Shown here piece after piece: positions 48,421-59,332 of a stretch of DNA of 64,000 nt. The notes under the pieces were generated by a model, which saw nothing but the letters and a program-made list of their open reading frames with translations, was not told the origin of the DNA and did not search any database. Within the stretch, counting starts at the first letter, position 1, and each line of letters starts with the position of its first letter. The DNA is from Channa striata. Its lineage: Eukaryota; Chordata; Actinopteri; Anabantiformes; Channidae. The DNA is taken from contig CM065189.1 in NCBI GenBank assembly GCA_033026295.1, positions 7,581,203-7,645,202 of the forward strand. The letters run 5' to 3'. The position numbers and the translations under genes were made by a program.

Positions 48421-51270
48421 GTATAAGAGACGAAACAACGACCTCTTAGGAGTTTAGCAGCAGGCTTGATGCTGATGGATGGGTTGGCGCATAGCTCCTG
48501 AGAAATCAGATGTGTCTTTGGGGAAGACAGTGTTTAAAACTACAACATAACTAGATTCCTCTTCTCAAACATTTGACAGTGCAGGAATTTGCAGCTACTA
48601 AATCGCCTCCTTTATTTTGCATTTCTTTGCCACAGGCGTGCTGAAAAAAGTCAGTGAGTGTGATATTAAAAACTAAACCCACTTCTTCTTTTGGACACAT
48701 TTTGGCTGCACACTTGTAGAGACCTAATGTAGAAAATACAGCTTTTGGAGGGAGTCCAACAAGGCCAAGCACAAGCTGCTTGATGAACGGCTCTGTTGTT
48801 AATGTGCGGGCTTGGGAGAATTATGATGAGCTTAGCTTAGCGCCTGGTGGAATGCATAATGCCACCCGTGTTTGTTTATGTCACTGTGGGTTTTAATGAG
48901 AGCGGAATAAGTTACTGGATGATGCTCCGGTGCGGCCGGACATCAACAAAACAATGTTTCAGTCCGAGAAGTTAAAAGAAACAAGCAACAGCGACGCTGA
49001 AGGTCAAGTCACATCATTCATTTCTCTGAATCATGTCAACACATGGACAAGCAGCGACAAATAATGTCCCCGCAGATTTACAGTGTTTACAAGACTTTTA
49101 GCTACTGCTCATAAAGCTGGAAGAATATGTGCTTTTTCTTTCCTGCTCCACTGTTGTTACGCCATCCCCGGTGGGGACGCACGCATGGCAGCAGGCTGCT
49201 CCCCAGCACAGGCGTCCCATTGGACGAGTTCCTCCCGACTCCCTCTTCATCTGACTTTCCTGAAATGGAGACATCAGTGCAGCAGAGACAGAGACAGACA
49301 GAGAGAGAGAGGAGCTGCTGCACCAAGGCTTCAGTTACCTGGCAGCACATCTTAATTCTCAGCCGTCAGAAGGAAAGGACAGCTTATACTTTTTGGAATA
49401 TGGACAGAGTAAACAAAAACAGAAAGTTGACAATTAAAAGTGTAGCAAGAGAATAAAAAGAAAACAGGGATTTTTTAAAAAATGTGGTACAATTAGTTTC
49501 AACATAAACCATATGTGAGTCCCTCTGCTTCTTCTTGCTCTTTCACTCTGTGCTGTGGGATAAAGAAGCCGGCCGTTTGCTGCCAGTGGGTGAAATGGTT
49601 CTTATCTATCTCTGCCATTAGAGAGTGGGTTCTATTAAAAAGCCTTGCATTATTCAGTGAGCCTGAAAGACTGATCATTATGGATTTCAGCCCTGTTCTG
49701 CACCAGCCCCTAGAGTCCAGCTCAGCCTTGTGATCTGCTCTCTCTCAACACTGGAGCAGAAGGAGCAAGGGATCAGCTTTACACTGGAACGTAAATACAG
49801 TGGCTCATCCCAAACGGGAGCTACAGGTGATTCTGCACGTTAGAAACAGATCTGGGCAGCTCAGGAAGAGCTGACTGACATTTAAAGCGTTTTTTTTTTT
49901 TCAATAGCAGCCACATGGTGAGAATGAGCAAAGACACGAATGAACATTTGGTGATGCAGCACTTTCCCTGAGCGTGATGGGACATATTCCCACTATTCAC
50001 CTCACACTGGATCCTGTGGACTGTCTCCCTCATGCTCATGTTCAAGCATTAACATAAAGTTCTGCACATCAAAATCATTCCACACGTGTCTCGCACTCTG
50101 CCATTAACCATTTGTTATGTATTTTTTCGCCTTCAACTTGGCACTTTGTTGATTACAACTGCTGGATCGATAATTAAACAAATTAAAGCCGACTGCCGGG
50201 TCAATTTTCATCCCGTCTTAGCCGGCGGCTGCGGCGACTCCACGCACAAGTCTAGCGTTGAAATGCAACAGAAGGAAACGAAAGGCTTGGTAAAAAAAAT
50301 GTCTGGACAGCACATTTGTTTCCTGTTTGATGGCACAGTTTTACGCAACGGCCCGCCAGACGGATGCCACAGGGAGGGAGAAGTCATTTGTTTGTGAGCA
50401 GGCAGTAACTCTTCAGTTGTCAGGAAAACCTGAGATTTTTCTATGAAGAGTTCATTTTGGGACAGGTGGTGCAGTGGCTGTCGACTGCAAATGTGTCCTA
50501 CTTTTACAAGCAGAGGTGAAAATAGAGAAGATGAGATGTTAGCTGCGGGACTGAGACTGGATCGCCACCACATTTTTTACTCACCTGTTTGGATTTTGTG
50601 GATCTTGTGACACCTGGCATGAATCAGGGGTGAGGTCAGGGGTCACCTGGTGTGGTGCCCACCTGCCACATTCAGAAGTCGCTACACGTGAACGCTAAAC
50701 ACAATTCAATTTGAAGCTGAAATAAATAATTAGACTTGGAAATAGGAATAAATAAATCATAATAAATGTCTGAATCAATATTTTTAAAATTAATTTTAAG
50801 GCATGTTCATATTTTTTGATACACTACAATTTTGGAGCAGTTACAAGCAGGCAGACAAACCACTGTGGGGCCTGAACCGTTGTTTGTCTGCATCCACCCG
50901 ACTGTTTCCTGCTATTGATTTATGACTCGGTTTACAAATAGTAGTGATTAATCCTTAGAATACATAAAGTTGCATGGAGGCTTCCGTCACAGTGCATGAA
51001 CACTTTCATAATTAAACAGTTTGTTTATTTACTCAAAGAATTGGTTTTAATGTTCAGCAGTTTTTAACAGTTTTATAGGAATATGACCCCTTCTGTTCTA
51101 TTCTTTTTCACATGAATTTGAAGATATTTTGGAGGCTGTAGGTGAGTTAAAACTATTATGTACTAACTAAAAACAATGAAGATCATTTTCCTTATATTCT
51201 GATACAGTATATGAGTTTTGTGTCAGTCATACCCTACAGAGGAATGAGAAACGTCTAGCTGGACTTCGGA

Positions 51271-51310
51271 TGACGTCACTCCAGGCCAGGCTGTTTCCTT
51301 CCTACGTCAC
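51271..51310. promoter_or_regulatory. CRE palindrome plus half-CRE upstream of nptx1
   Basis: TGACGTCA at 51,271-51,278 and TACGTCAC at 51,303-51,310 lie about 1.25 kb upstream of the nptx1 TATA box in a GC-richer patch. CREB sites fit an activity-regulated neuronal gene; the use of these sites is inferred. Confidence 0.45.
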
Positions 51311-51540
51311 CAGCATCGCTGATGATTAGTTCTCCCGACATGATCCGTGTCGGAGTGTCGGAGCTCCCCGCTCGCTGTGGGTCTCATTTATTAATGTAGG
51401 AGCCCTGGGCCGGTTATGTAACAGTCTGTTTAATTATTTGGAAACGTTTGACTTTCCTTTTGGCGCCTCCGTCTTGTAGTGGTGGGATTTAACATGACTG
51501 CCAGCTCATCAGAGGAGCCCAAAGCATCCCTGTCATCCTG

Positions 51541-51548
51541 TGTGTGTG

Positions 51549-51582
<34 letters not shown>
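51541..51582. repeat. (TG)n microsatellite
   Basis: A 42-bp TG tract with one GAGAG interruption, about 1 kb upstream of nptx1. Confidence 0.95.
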
Positions 51583-51584
<2 letters not shown>

Positions 51585-51833
51585 CTCTCTGCTGCACATG
51601 TCTCCGATTTACAACAAGGATGAACAAGGGGAATGACAGTCAGCTGTGAAGGTTTTGTCCGTGTACAGTGAACCACGATGATGCTGCACCAAAGTTCGGG
51701 GGAAATGACAAGTCACAAGTTATTAGGCACATTCACAAACGTCTTCTTTAATTTGACCCACCCATGCGATGGATTGGGAGAAAAAAACACTGCAACCACA
51801 GAAATGACACTGACAAACAGTGTAAACCTCATC

Positions 51834-51877
51834 AACACACACACACACACACACACGGGGTGGGGTGGGGGTGGGGG
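51834..51877 (+). repeat. (CA)n tract abutting a G-quadruplex motif
   Basis: A 23-bp CA tract (51,834-51,856) runs directly into four guanine runs (G4-T-G4-T-G5-T-G5, 51,857-51,877). Single-base loops predict a very stable quadruplex on the plus strand. Confidence 0.9.
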
Positions 51878-52520
51878 ACTCCGACCGTGGGACCCACTCC
51901 TCTGAAGGATGTGAGGCAGCTTTGATTTAAGGTGGACCAACATCCCGTCCACATCACGGTCCTGCCCGGCTGCACGTGTGTCCAGTTTGTCACACACTGG
52001 ACAAATCACTGAGTCCAGTAGCTGCTGTTGTGGAACCGAACCTCCGAACCCACATCTAATCCAGGTTGGTCCATGTAAGTTACTGGTCCCACACCACAAC
52101 AAAATCCCAGAGGGTCTTTAATTGACCCGCGGTGTGATGTATTGATTCTGAATTCATTTCAATACTGTCATATGAAAACTGTCGCTTCTCCTTTCACAAA
52201 AGGATCACTTTATTATTTCCACACGTTAGAGGGAAACGCATTTTGTTACTCCACCACAAAAAGCCGCCCGTCTCCTGTGTGATGGCACACTTTTACGCAC
52301 ATGGAATAATCTCCCCGAACAATTGAACACGCTGATATTTGGCAGCTCATTTCCCCTGTGAATGCTGGGCTGCTGTTCTTTTACTACAGGCTCACATGTG
52401 CTCACCACCACAGCACAGACTGTGAGTACGACCTTAAATAAGGGGCTGGACTCTGTAGGTACGGCAGAACCCGTTGCCTCCCCTCGCTGATGCGGTGAAT
52501 CTGCGCTGCGTTATGTCCGC

Positions 52521-52528
52521 TATATAAA
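52521..52528 (+). promoter_or_regulatory. nptx1: nptx1 TATA box
   Basis: TATATAAA in a GC-rich setting, about 120 bp upstream of the nptx1 ATG. The start site is expected near 52,550, giving a 5' UTR of about 100 bp that contains a CA microsatellite. Confidence 0.75.
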
Positions 52529-52595
52529 GTGCGCACCGCGGCCGGAGCTCACAGTCTCAGTGGACAGTTCCGTGGTGCTGAAATCCCAGAGACAC

Positions 52596-52618
52596 CACAC
52601 ACACACACACACACACAC
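52596..52618 (+). repeat. (CA)n tract in the nptx1 5' UTR
   Basis: An uninterrupted CA tract 30 bp upstream of the start codon, inside the predicted leader. Confidence 0.9.
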
Positions 52619-52648
52619 TCCTTCAAGGAGCGCTACGCGGCCGGCACC

Positions 52649-53068
52649 ATGCACGGATCTTCGTGGAAACTTTTTCTACTTTCTTTCCTGGTTGTTATGG
52701 AGAGCTCCGCGCAAGACTTCGGACAGACGCAGTTCATTTGCACGTCGGTGCCCAAGGATGTGGACTTGTGCACAGCCACCATGCAGAACAGCGGGCCGGC
52801 GGAGGACCTGAAGACCACGGTCATGCAGCTGCGGGAGACCGTGCTGCAGCAAAAGGAGACCATCATGAACCAGAAGGAGACCATCCGGGAACTAACGTCC
52901 AAGCTGAGCCGCTGCGAGAGTCAGAGCCTCCCGACGGGAGCGGGACCCGCTGGGAGGAGACCGGGCTCGAAGAACACGATGGGGGATGTGTCCCGGGGCA
53001 CCACGGACACTCTGGCCCAGTTGGGTCAGACTTTACAGACGCTCAAGCAGAGACTGGAGAATCTGGAG
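52649..53068 (+). CDS. nptx1: nptx1 exon 1 (residues 1-140)
   Basis: 420 bp: signal peptide, cysteine-bearing N-terminus and first coiled coil. It ends QRLENLE at a GTAGGC donor, phase 0. A Gly/Arg-rich linker (TGAGPAGRRPGSKN) is shorter than in mammals. Confidence 0.95.
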
Positions 53069-55581
53069 GTAGGCGAGCGGAGCAGAGCAAAAAGTCCCTC
53101 AAACCCGCGGCTGTGGTTGTTCATTAGGAGGAGGATTAGAAGTGTTCCAGGGTGCAGCGTCTTCCGGGCTTTGGGGAGTCCGCTTGGAGCCACATGTGGT
53201 TCGGTGACAGTCAGAGAAAAGTAGAAAGTAGATTAAATGCAGGGAAGCTGTGGTTTGGATAGTGACAGGAGGTAGCAGGGAGCAGGTTCAGGGGAGAAGC
53301 TCTTTCCGGTTCCGCCTCTAACCCAGTGTTTGTGTCCCTGTGCCCGATGCAGCAGTACAGCCGGGGGAACAGCAGCGTGCAAGCGAACAGCCTGAAGGAC
53401 CTGCTGCAGAACAAGATAGATGACATGGAGAAGCAGGTTCTGTCCCGGGTCAACACGTTGGAGGAGACCAAGCCGGGCCCCAGGAACGACAGCGAGCAGC
53501 GGAACAACGTGGAGACGACGCTCACGTCCCTGCACCACCGGCTCACGGACCTGGAGAAAGGTGCGTTTGGATTTCAGAGCGCACGGGACGTGGAGCAGGA
53601 CGGCTCGGTGCTGCACTCACAGGGGGGGTGGGGGGTCTGGGTGATGTCACAGTATTTACCAGATAAAAGAAAAAAACACACACCTTCATTGTTGCATCGC
53701 GCGCCACAGTATGCAGCCAGCCCCGTGCGCACGGACAGTGCGCGCCAGGAGCAGAGCTGCATTGCTTTGCATATCTCAGGACCTGCGAGCCGTTCTGCTT
53801 CGCTGAGTTCATGCTTTTCACGGCCAAAACCCGACGCTCAGACGTGCCAGTCTGTATTTAGAGGGAAAAATCTTTGTTTTGTGAAGAGGTCAGACGCAGA
53901 GAAAGTTTGCGCGGTGCGCCTGGCACGGGCACGTTGTGGAGCATACATTCAGCCTGTCAACACGTGCAGATGCGTGTGTGTGTGGTGTGTGTGAGAGAGA
54001 AGAGAATCAGATGGGAAAACACTCATTAGAAAAGTCTGATCCTTTACAAAGTCTAATATCTGGAATGTATGGAAAATACATTGTTTGTGAAGGTTTATCC
54101 TCTACATTACTCCGTGTACGCACAATCCTGAACATGTACAATAAAGCTGATTTTAATGTACTTTACAGGCAAAGACACCAGGCCTGCAGACAAGTTCCAG
54201 CTCACTTTCCCCCTGAGAACCAACTACATGTATGCCAAAGCCAAAAGGAGCCTCCCTGAGATGTATTCCTTCAGTGTGTGTCTGTGGATCAAGTCCAACG
54301 CCTCGCCAGGGGTGGGGACGCCCTTCTCCTACGCTGTCCCGGGTCAGGCCAACGAGCTGGTCCTGATCGAGTGGGGGAACAACCCGATGGAGATCCTCAT
54401 TAATGACAAGGTAATAGCAACAGGACTGTCGTGAGAAAGACTGGCTTCCTGCTTTTCTTGGCACTGCAGGGCATCACCACAGCTTTGTGTGTTTGTGTAC
54501 GTGGAGTGAAACATGGGAAAAAGTTCATCGTTTGTTGGGTGAGTCACTTGACAGTTTGTCTGTGATAGAATTGGAAACTGAATAATAATAGGTGCTAAGG
54601 TGAGCAACGGAAGGCCTTATTATAGAGGACGATATGTGATAGGGGAAGTGATTCAGCAGGAAGAAGAGAAGGTGTGGAAACCGAGCCTTTTCAGGAGGGG
54701 AGTGACTGCGCTACTGAAAGGTGTGAGAGAGGCTGTTCACTAGAGACAAACATGTGACTTATGTCTCCGCTGCAGGTTGCGAAGCTGCCGTTCCTCATCA
54801 ATGACGGGAAATGGCATCACCTCTGCATCACGTGGACCACCCGCGACGGCATGTGGGAAGCCTTCCAGGACGGAGTCATGAGGGGCAATGGGGAAAATCT
54901 GGCGCCGTACCACCCCATCAAACCTGAGGGAGTCCTGGTCCTGGGACAAGAGCAGGTGGATACACGCTTTTAAATTACAGATTTGTAACTGCTGTGCTTC
55001 AATCGCCTCATCAGTCTCAGAAATATTCCCCAAACAATTTTTAAGTTTGGAGCAAGATTAAAGGTGCCAGTTCAGTCTTTCCAATCTAATTAGTGAGTGA
55101 TTTCTAATTCCACTATAAGCGAAATTACCGGGGCTTCGTCAGTTTAGTCTAAATACTGGAAAGGAAAAATGATTTGAGTTTTTATTACAGAGAAAATCAG
55201 TGTGTTGCACAAATCCAGTAATTTCCAGTAGGCCTCCAGATTAGGTTAGCAGAGAGTGCAGCTTGTAAACCATCTCTGATCCAACCTGGGACCAACTCAT
55301 CGACTGTCAGTGTCCGTCTGCAGCCCTGATGTCTCACAGTTTTCTGTTTTGTTCCACAGGACACACTGGGAGGAGGCTTCGATGCTACACAGGCTTTCGT
55401 CGGTGAGCTTGCAAACTTAAATATCTGGAATAGGAAGCTTTCTATCGCCGAGATCTACAACTTGGCAACCTGTAACAGCAAAGCACCGGCTGGCAACGTC
55501 TTCTCCTGGACGGAGAGCAACGTCGAAATATTTGGTGGAGCGACCAAATGGACCTTCGAGCCTTGCCGTTCGCTCAACTGA
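52649..55581 (+). CDS. nptx1: nptx1: neuronal pentraxin 1 (423 aa, five coding exons)
   Basis: Secreted synaptic pentraxin that clusters AMPA receptors and forms disulfide-linked multimers. Five exons (52,649-53,068; 53,353-53,560; 54,169-54,410; 54,776-54,955; 55,360-55,581) join in phase to 423 residues; human NPTX1 is 432. It has a signal peptide at residues 1-21 (hydrophobic KLFLLSFLVVM, then AQDFG). The N-terminal region has C31, C41 and C89, and a coiled coil LRETVLQQKETIMNQKETIR, with a second coil from about 122 to 209. The pentraxin domain runs from about 215 to 420, with signature HLCITWTT (H305, C307, W310); C247 and C307 should form the family disulfide. The end TKWTFEPCRSLN matches the family. 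Potential N-glycosylation sites are N146, N185 and N253. It matches NPTX1 better than NPTX2 (e.g. DLLQNKID, GENLAPYHPIKPEGVLVLGQ). The ATG sits in GGCACCATG; an upstream in-frame extension lacks an ATG. Which teleost paralogue it is cannot be told from sequence alone. Confidence 0.95.
53353..53560 (+). CDS. nptx1: nptx1 exon 2 (residues 141-209)
   Basis: 208 bp: QYSRGNSSVQANSLKDLLQN and the rest of the second coiled coil to DLEKG. The acceptor is GATGCAG and the donor GTGCGT; phase 1. Confidence 0.95.
54169..54410 (+). CDS. nptx1: nptx1 exon 3 (residues 210-290)
   Basis: 242 bp: start of the pentraxin domain (DKFQLTFPLRTNYMYAK ... GVGTPFSYAVPGQANELVLI), with C247. The acceptor is CTTTACAG and the donor GTAATA; phase 0. 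Confidence 0.95.
54776..54955 (+). CDS. nptx1: nptx1 exon 4 (residues 291-350)
   Basis: 180 bp carrying the pentraxin signature (KWHHLCITWTTRDG) and ending LGQEQ, part of the calcium-binding cluster. The donor is GTGGAT; phase 0. Confidence 0.95.
55360..55581 (+). CDS. nptx1: nptx1 exon 5 (residues 351-423 and stop)
   Basis: 222 bp: DTLGGGFDATQAFVGEL completes the calcium site; C-terminus GGATKWTFEPCRSLN, then TGA. Confidence 0.95.
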   Translation, partial: DTLGGGFDATQAFVGELANLNIWNRKLSIAEIYNLATCNSKAPAGNVFSWTESNVEIFGGATKWTFEPCRSLN

Positions 55582-56630
55582 ACTGCACTTCTCCATTCAA
55601 GAAAAGGCCTCCGTATTTCTGAGCTTTTGTCGTTCTTGTCTTCATTTGACGTTGGTTAGAGACCATTTGAGTTATCGGTAAGCTTAAATCTGGGATTTCT
55701 AACATTCTTAGCTATTTATGTGCAAAACAACACGTTTCATCTTGAGGAAAAAAAATCCAATTCATCCTGGGAAACCTCAGTGAGAAAGTATCGGTATTCG
55801 TTGCTCCTTTTTTTCTTCTTGGATGTTCAGTTAAAAGCACACCTAAGCTTTTCGTTTTGGCTGATTTCGTCTTGGACTGGCAACCGGCAATCTGCGCCTT
55901 ATGTTTGGACAATTCACAGTCCAAGAGAGGAGTTACATAACCGCTCCCACCCCTTTCCCTCCGGAGAGTGGGAGATTGCGCTGTCCGTCCAATTCTTGTC
56001 AGTGTTTGGCGCTGTGAAGTGATGTCTGACGCGGTACGGCTCCCTGTGAACCCCCACCAACACCTCCCCCTTCACTCCGACCCGCCCCTGTAGAACTTGC
56101 ACTGTGACTGACGGAGGGAAAGCCAGCAGAGGAGGGTACGCTGAAGGACGCTGCAAAGTCAGACTGTGGTACAAGTCAATTTGTAATTGTTGTTCGCTTC
56201 AAGTGTTCCTGTAAGAATGTCGTTAACTTGCCAACATCGCTACAAAGCCTGGGTGCCTTGGGCTGGTGCAAATATTCAGCACATTCAGTATGTTTTCATT
56301 TGCAAATTCAGTGTTTTATTGGGTTCTGTTTTTCTTTTTCCTACGCTGGGTTGAGTTTCTTGTTCCTCTGGTAAATGTACTTTAATTACAGTTTGTTAAC
56401 TGACATGACGTGTTTTGGCAGGTGTTTGTACTACTCTGTATTAGGAATGTTACAGTATCTGTATAGTAACAGCATGAATGACAGAGTGCTGTGAAAGCAT
56501 TGTTGAAATCTGCTTTACTATCTTCTCTGGGTCTGGGTTTTTTACTGTATTGTTATATGCTCCGAGCATGGCAAAACTGAGAGATGAAGAATTTAATTTT
56601 TGTAATAAAATTGTGATACTTAATGTCACA
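55582..56630 (+). terminator. nptx1: nptx1 3' UTR with poly(A) signal
   Basis: About 1.05 kb with no competing coding signal. AATAAA at 56,604-56,609, followed by a T/G-rich stretch, is the likely cleavage region. The true end may be further downstream. Confidence 0.6.
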
Positions 56631-58373
56631 GTGCATTCCTGCCTTTGGTTGTGTGTATCGGAAGGTGTGTGAGGAGGAAGGTGACACAGAGCGAGTGGGT
56701 GCATCACTCGTCGGATACGACATTCTCTAACGTTTGCATCGTGTCAGACGGTGAGAGGAGCCGGCAAAGGTCATAAAGCAAAGGTTTCAGCGGAGGACTG
56801 ACAGTGACGCGCCACGTTCAGCCACTTATTTGCGGGAAGAAGATGGCCCACTCGCTGCTTTTTCATTCATTTATTCTCCCTCTGTAAAAATCCCTTTGAG
56901 GCGATTTCTTTTCAAAAAAGACTTCAGTCACATTTTTCTCCATATGAATTAACTGATTAGGCTTTGGAGAAAGATGAAGTTGTACAGTAGATCCTCATGG
57001 AATTTTTTTGTTAAGTCATTCTTGAAGTACATTTTCGGAACTGCTTTCATTAAACCAAAGAGGCTTTCGAGCTTCAGCAGACACTTCAAGTCCTTTCAGT
57101 GCCTCCAATTCAGCAGATGCTGTAACAGTTTTTCAAAAAAACCAAGATGCAAAAAGACTAAACTGAGAATACCAGGTTTGTGATTGAAGGTGACAGAGAC
57201 CTTCATGGAGCAAAAAGTAGCTGCAGCTTGTCAAAGTCATCAAAATGAATGCGCTGATGATCGCGCTTGCAAGATGACAGCATCTAACAGGAGAAATCCA
57301 CGAGAAGCCTTGAGAGGACAGCGACGCCTGAGAGGACAGACTTTGATTCCTGTTGTTGTCATGAAGCCATTTCTCAGTTGGATGCCTAATGAACAGGTCG
57401 TACAGTGGGATACCTTGGACCTTTAGATATGACCATATGAATGAAGGCATCGTGGATCCCCTGATTGGACAGGATTAGGTTTCCTGAGACAGGAATGTGT
57501 GATGAGATGAACTGTGAGGCTCTAAAAATACAATCTAATGCTACAGTACCTGTAGTGTCTCATGGCTCAACTCACCGTATTGCTCACGTCGCCCCATAGC
57601 CACCACTGTGGAAATAAATGGCCTTTGAATTTATGCTCATTTGGTCAATCGACACTTCAACATTGACTATTTGAAATTGATTCTTTGATTTCTTGTACTC
57701 TCATTGTTTTCAGTTGGACCAACATCTCAGCTACTGTCACCTCAGGCTCTTTGAATAACAGTTCGACTGCTTTTGTCACGTTCCACGACGAAAGCTGACG
57801 CCATGACCTTCACCGCTTCCGTAACTAACACTTTACACCCTGTCACTGCTTCACATTCGACTAACACCTCAGCTGCTTTTAGCGTCTATGGTTCATGACT
57901 CAGATTTGATCACGTCAACCAACAGTTCGTCTGCTGTCACTACTTATGTCCCAGAGGATCTTTAAAAAAGTCCACTTACCGTCTCCACTGTTGAAGGCGC
58001 TTCAGCTTGAATTGAACATTTCGGTCAGTTTTGTTCTGACATTTCACCATATTTTCAGTGGTTCAAAATATTTCAATATTATCTACAATAGTGACAATTC
58101 AACTTCCTATCAACTGATTTTAGTTTAGTGCTTCAGATTCAGTCGATCCCTCAGGTGCTTTCACTGCTTTAACTTCATACTTTTAAAAAAAAAAACCTAT
58201 TTATGCTTTAGTTTTGAGACATGTTCGGTTTTGCTCTGTTTAGTTATCACATTGTGTCTTGTAAACAAGGCTCCTCGCCGTAGTTAGGCCAAACATATTG
58301 AAATAAAATAATAAATTAATGGAACCCTGACTGAAACAAAGGACACCTTCACTCATACTCTGATTATGATATA

Positions 58374-58578
58374 CTTCTAGCTGAAAAATGCCTCCAGATG
58401 ACATCACCTGGAGGAACCTTCAGTTCAGATTAGGACATCTCATAAGTCATCTTGTTCCTCACACTATGAAAGTTGTATTCATGGTAAACCTGCTTTTCCA
58501 GAGTTTCTCCAGATGACATCATCTGAACTTCTAATGATGAAAAAACGATGTGATCTGGAGGAGTTTTTCAGCTAGAAG
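58374..58578. mobile_element. MITE-like palindromic element (about 205 bp)
   Basis: The first 32 bases (starting CTTCTAGCTGAAAAA) and the reverse complement of the last 32 agree at 29 positions. A CCAGATGACATCA-type motif recurs inside. No coding capacity. No clear target duplication; the ATATA at the left is not matched exactly at the right. Confidence 0.65.
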
Positions 58579-59293
58579 CAGAGAAATATTTTAATATATT
58601 GAAATCTGAGGTATGTTTAAATGCATGAATGTATGTTTACACTCTAAACTAAAGCCAAAGAAAACGAGTTGAAGTCGCCCTTTAAAGGAAGAACGTGAAG
58701 GGGCTTTTTTATTCAACGCATGTACGTCCGAAACCTGACCCTGAAGTGGATTTGTTCCAACTGAGAGCAAAATCTCCATGACCTTTGCATCCACCTATTT
58801 ATTACTGAGGTGTGTGGGGGCGAGTGAAGCCCACTCACATAAACCCACCTGCCATTTTAATGCGGCCACACACGGGGGGAGTTACCTTACCACACTCAGC
58901 TCATACTCTGCTCGGCCTGGACTGAATCTATTACTGCAGTGCAACTGAGTTTGTGCCCCAGACAATGTTTACAGTGTTCGTTTAAAGGAATATTTGGACA
59001 TTTTGGAATGTCCCTTTTATTTTTTTAAGACTTCAGACCGAAAACAGCCACGTACGCGCAGGTGACACTAAATTCTAAATGGTTTAGTTTTTATGTCAAA
59101 CTTTTATCCCTTCATTATTATCCTTTTCTTTTAATGCCTCGCTGGAAGCAAATTCATTCTGTGAAATGATGATAAAACAATTATTGAATCTTGTATCATC
59201 AATCTTCTGACATACTCGCTGGAAGAAAGTGGTACGCACATTTCCTGACACTATATCCATAAATTCACCTACATGCAAACGGTTTAACTGATG

Positions 59294-59332
59294 TACACAC
59301 ACCCGCACACACATGCACACACAAACACACAA
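59294..59332. repeat. Imperfect (CA)n microsatellite
   Basis: A CA-rich tract with CCG, TG and AAA interruptions. Confidence 0.85.

Larger units (their letters stand above)
46300..52500. other. Intergenic region upstream of nptx1
   Basis: No exon could be supported. It contains the two SINE-like repeats, TG/CA tracts, the quadruplex motif and CRE sites listed separately. The 50,100-50,400 segment is open on both strands and may be conserved noncoding sequence. Confidence 0.6.

Noticed and set aside
52529..52648. N-terminal extension of nptx1
   Set aside because: The frame is open upstream but has no ATG, overlaps the TATA/start region and CA tract, and the family signal peptide starts at the ATG at 52,649.
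53233..53616. 127-codon minus-strand frame over nptx1 exon 2
   Set aside because: Antisense shadow of a GC-rich coding exon.
53326..53994. 222-codon plus-strand frame in nptx1
   Set aside because: It is exon 2 reading through its GTGCGT donor into intron 2; only 53,353-53,560 is coding.
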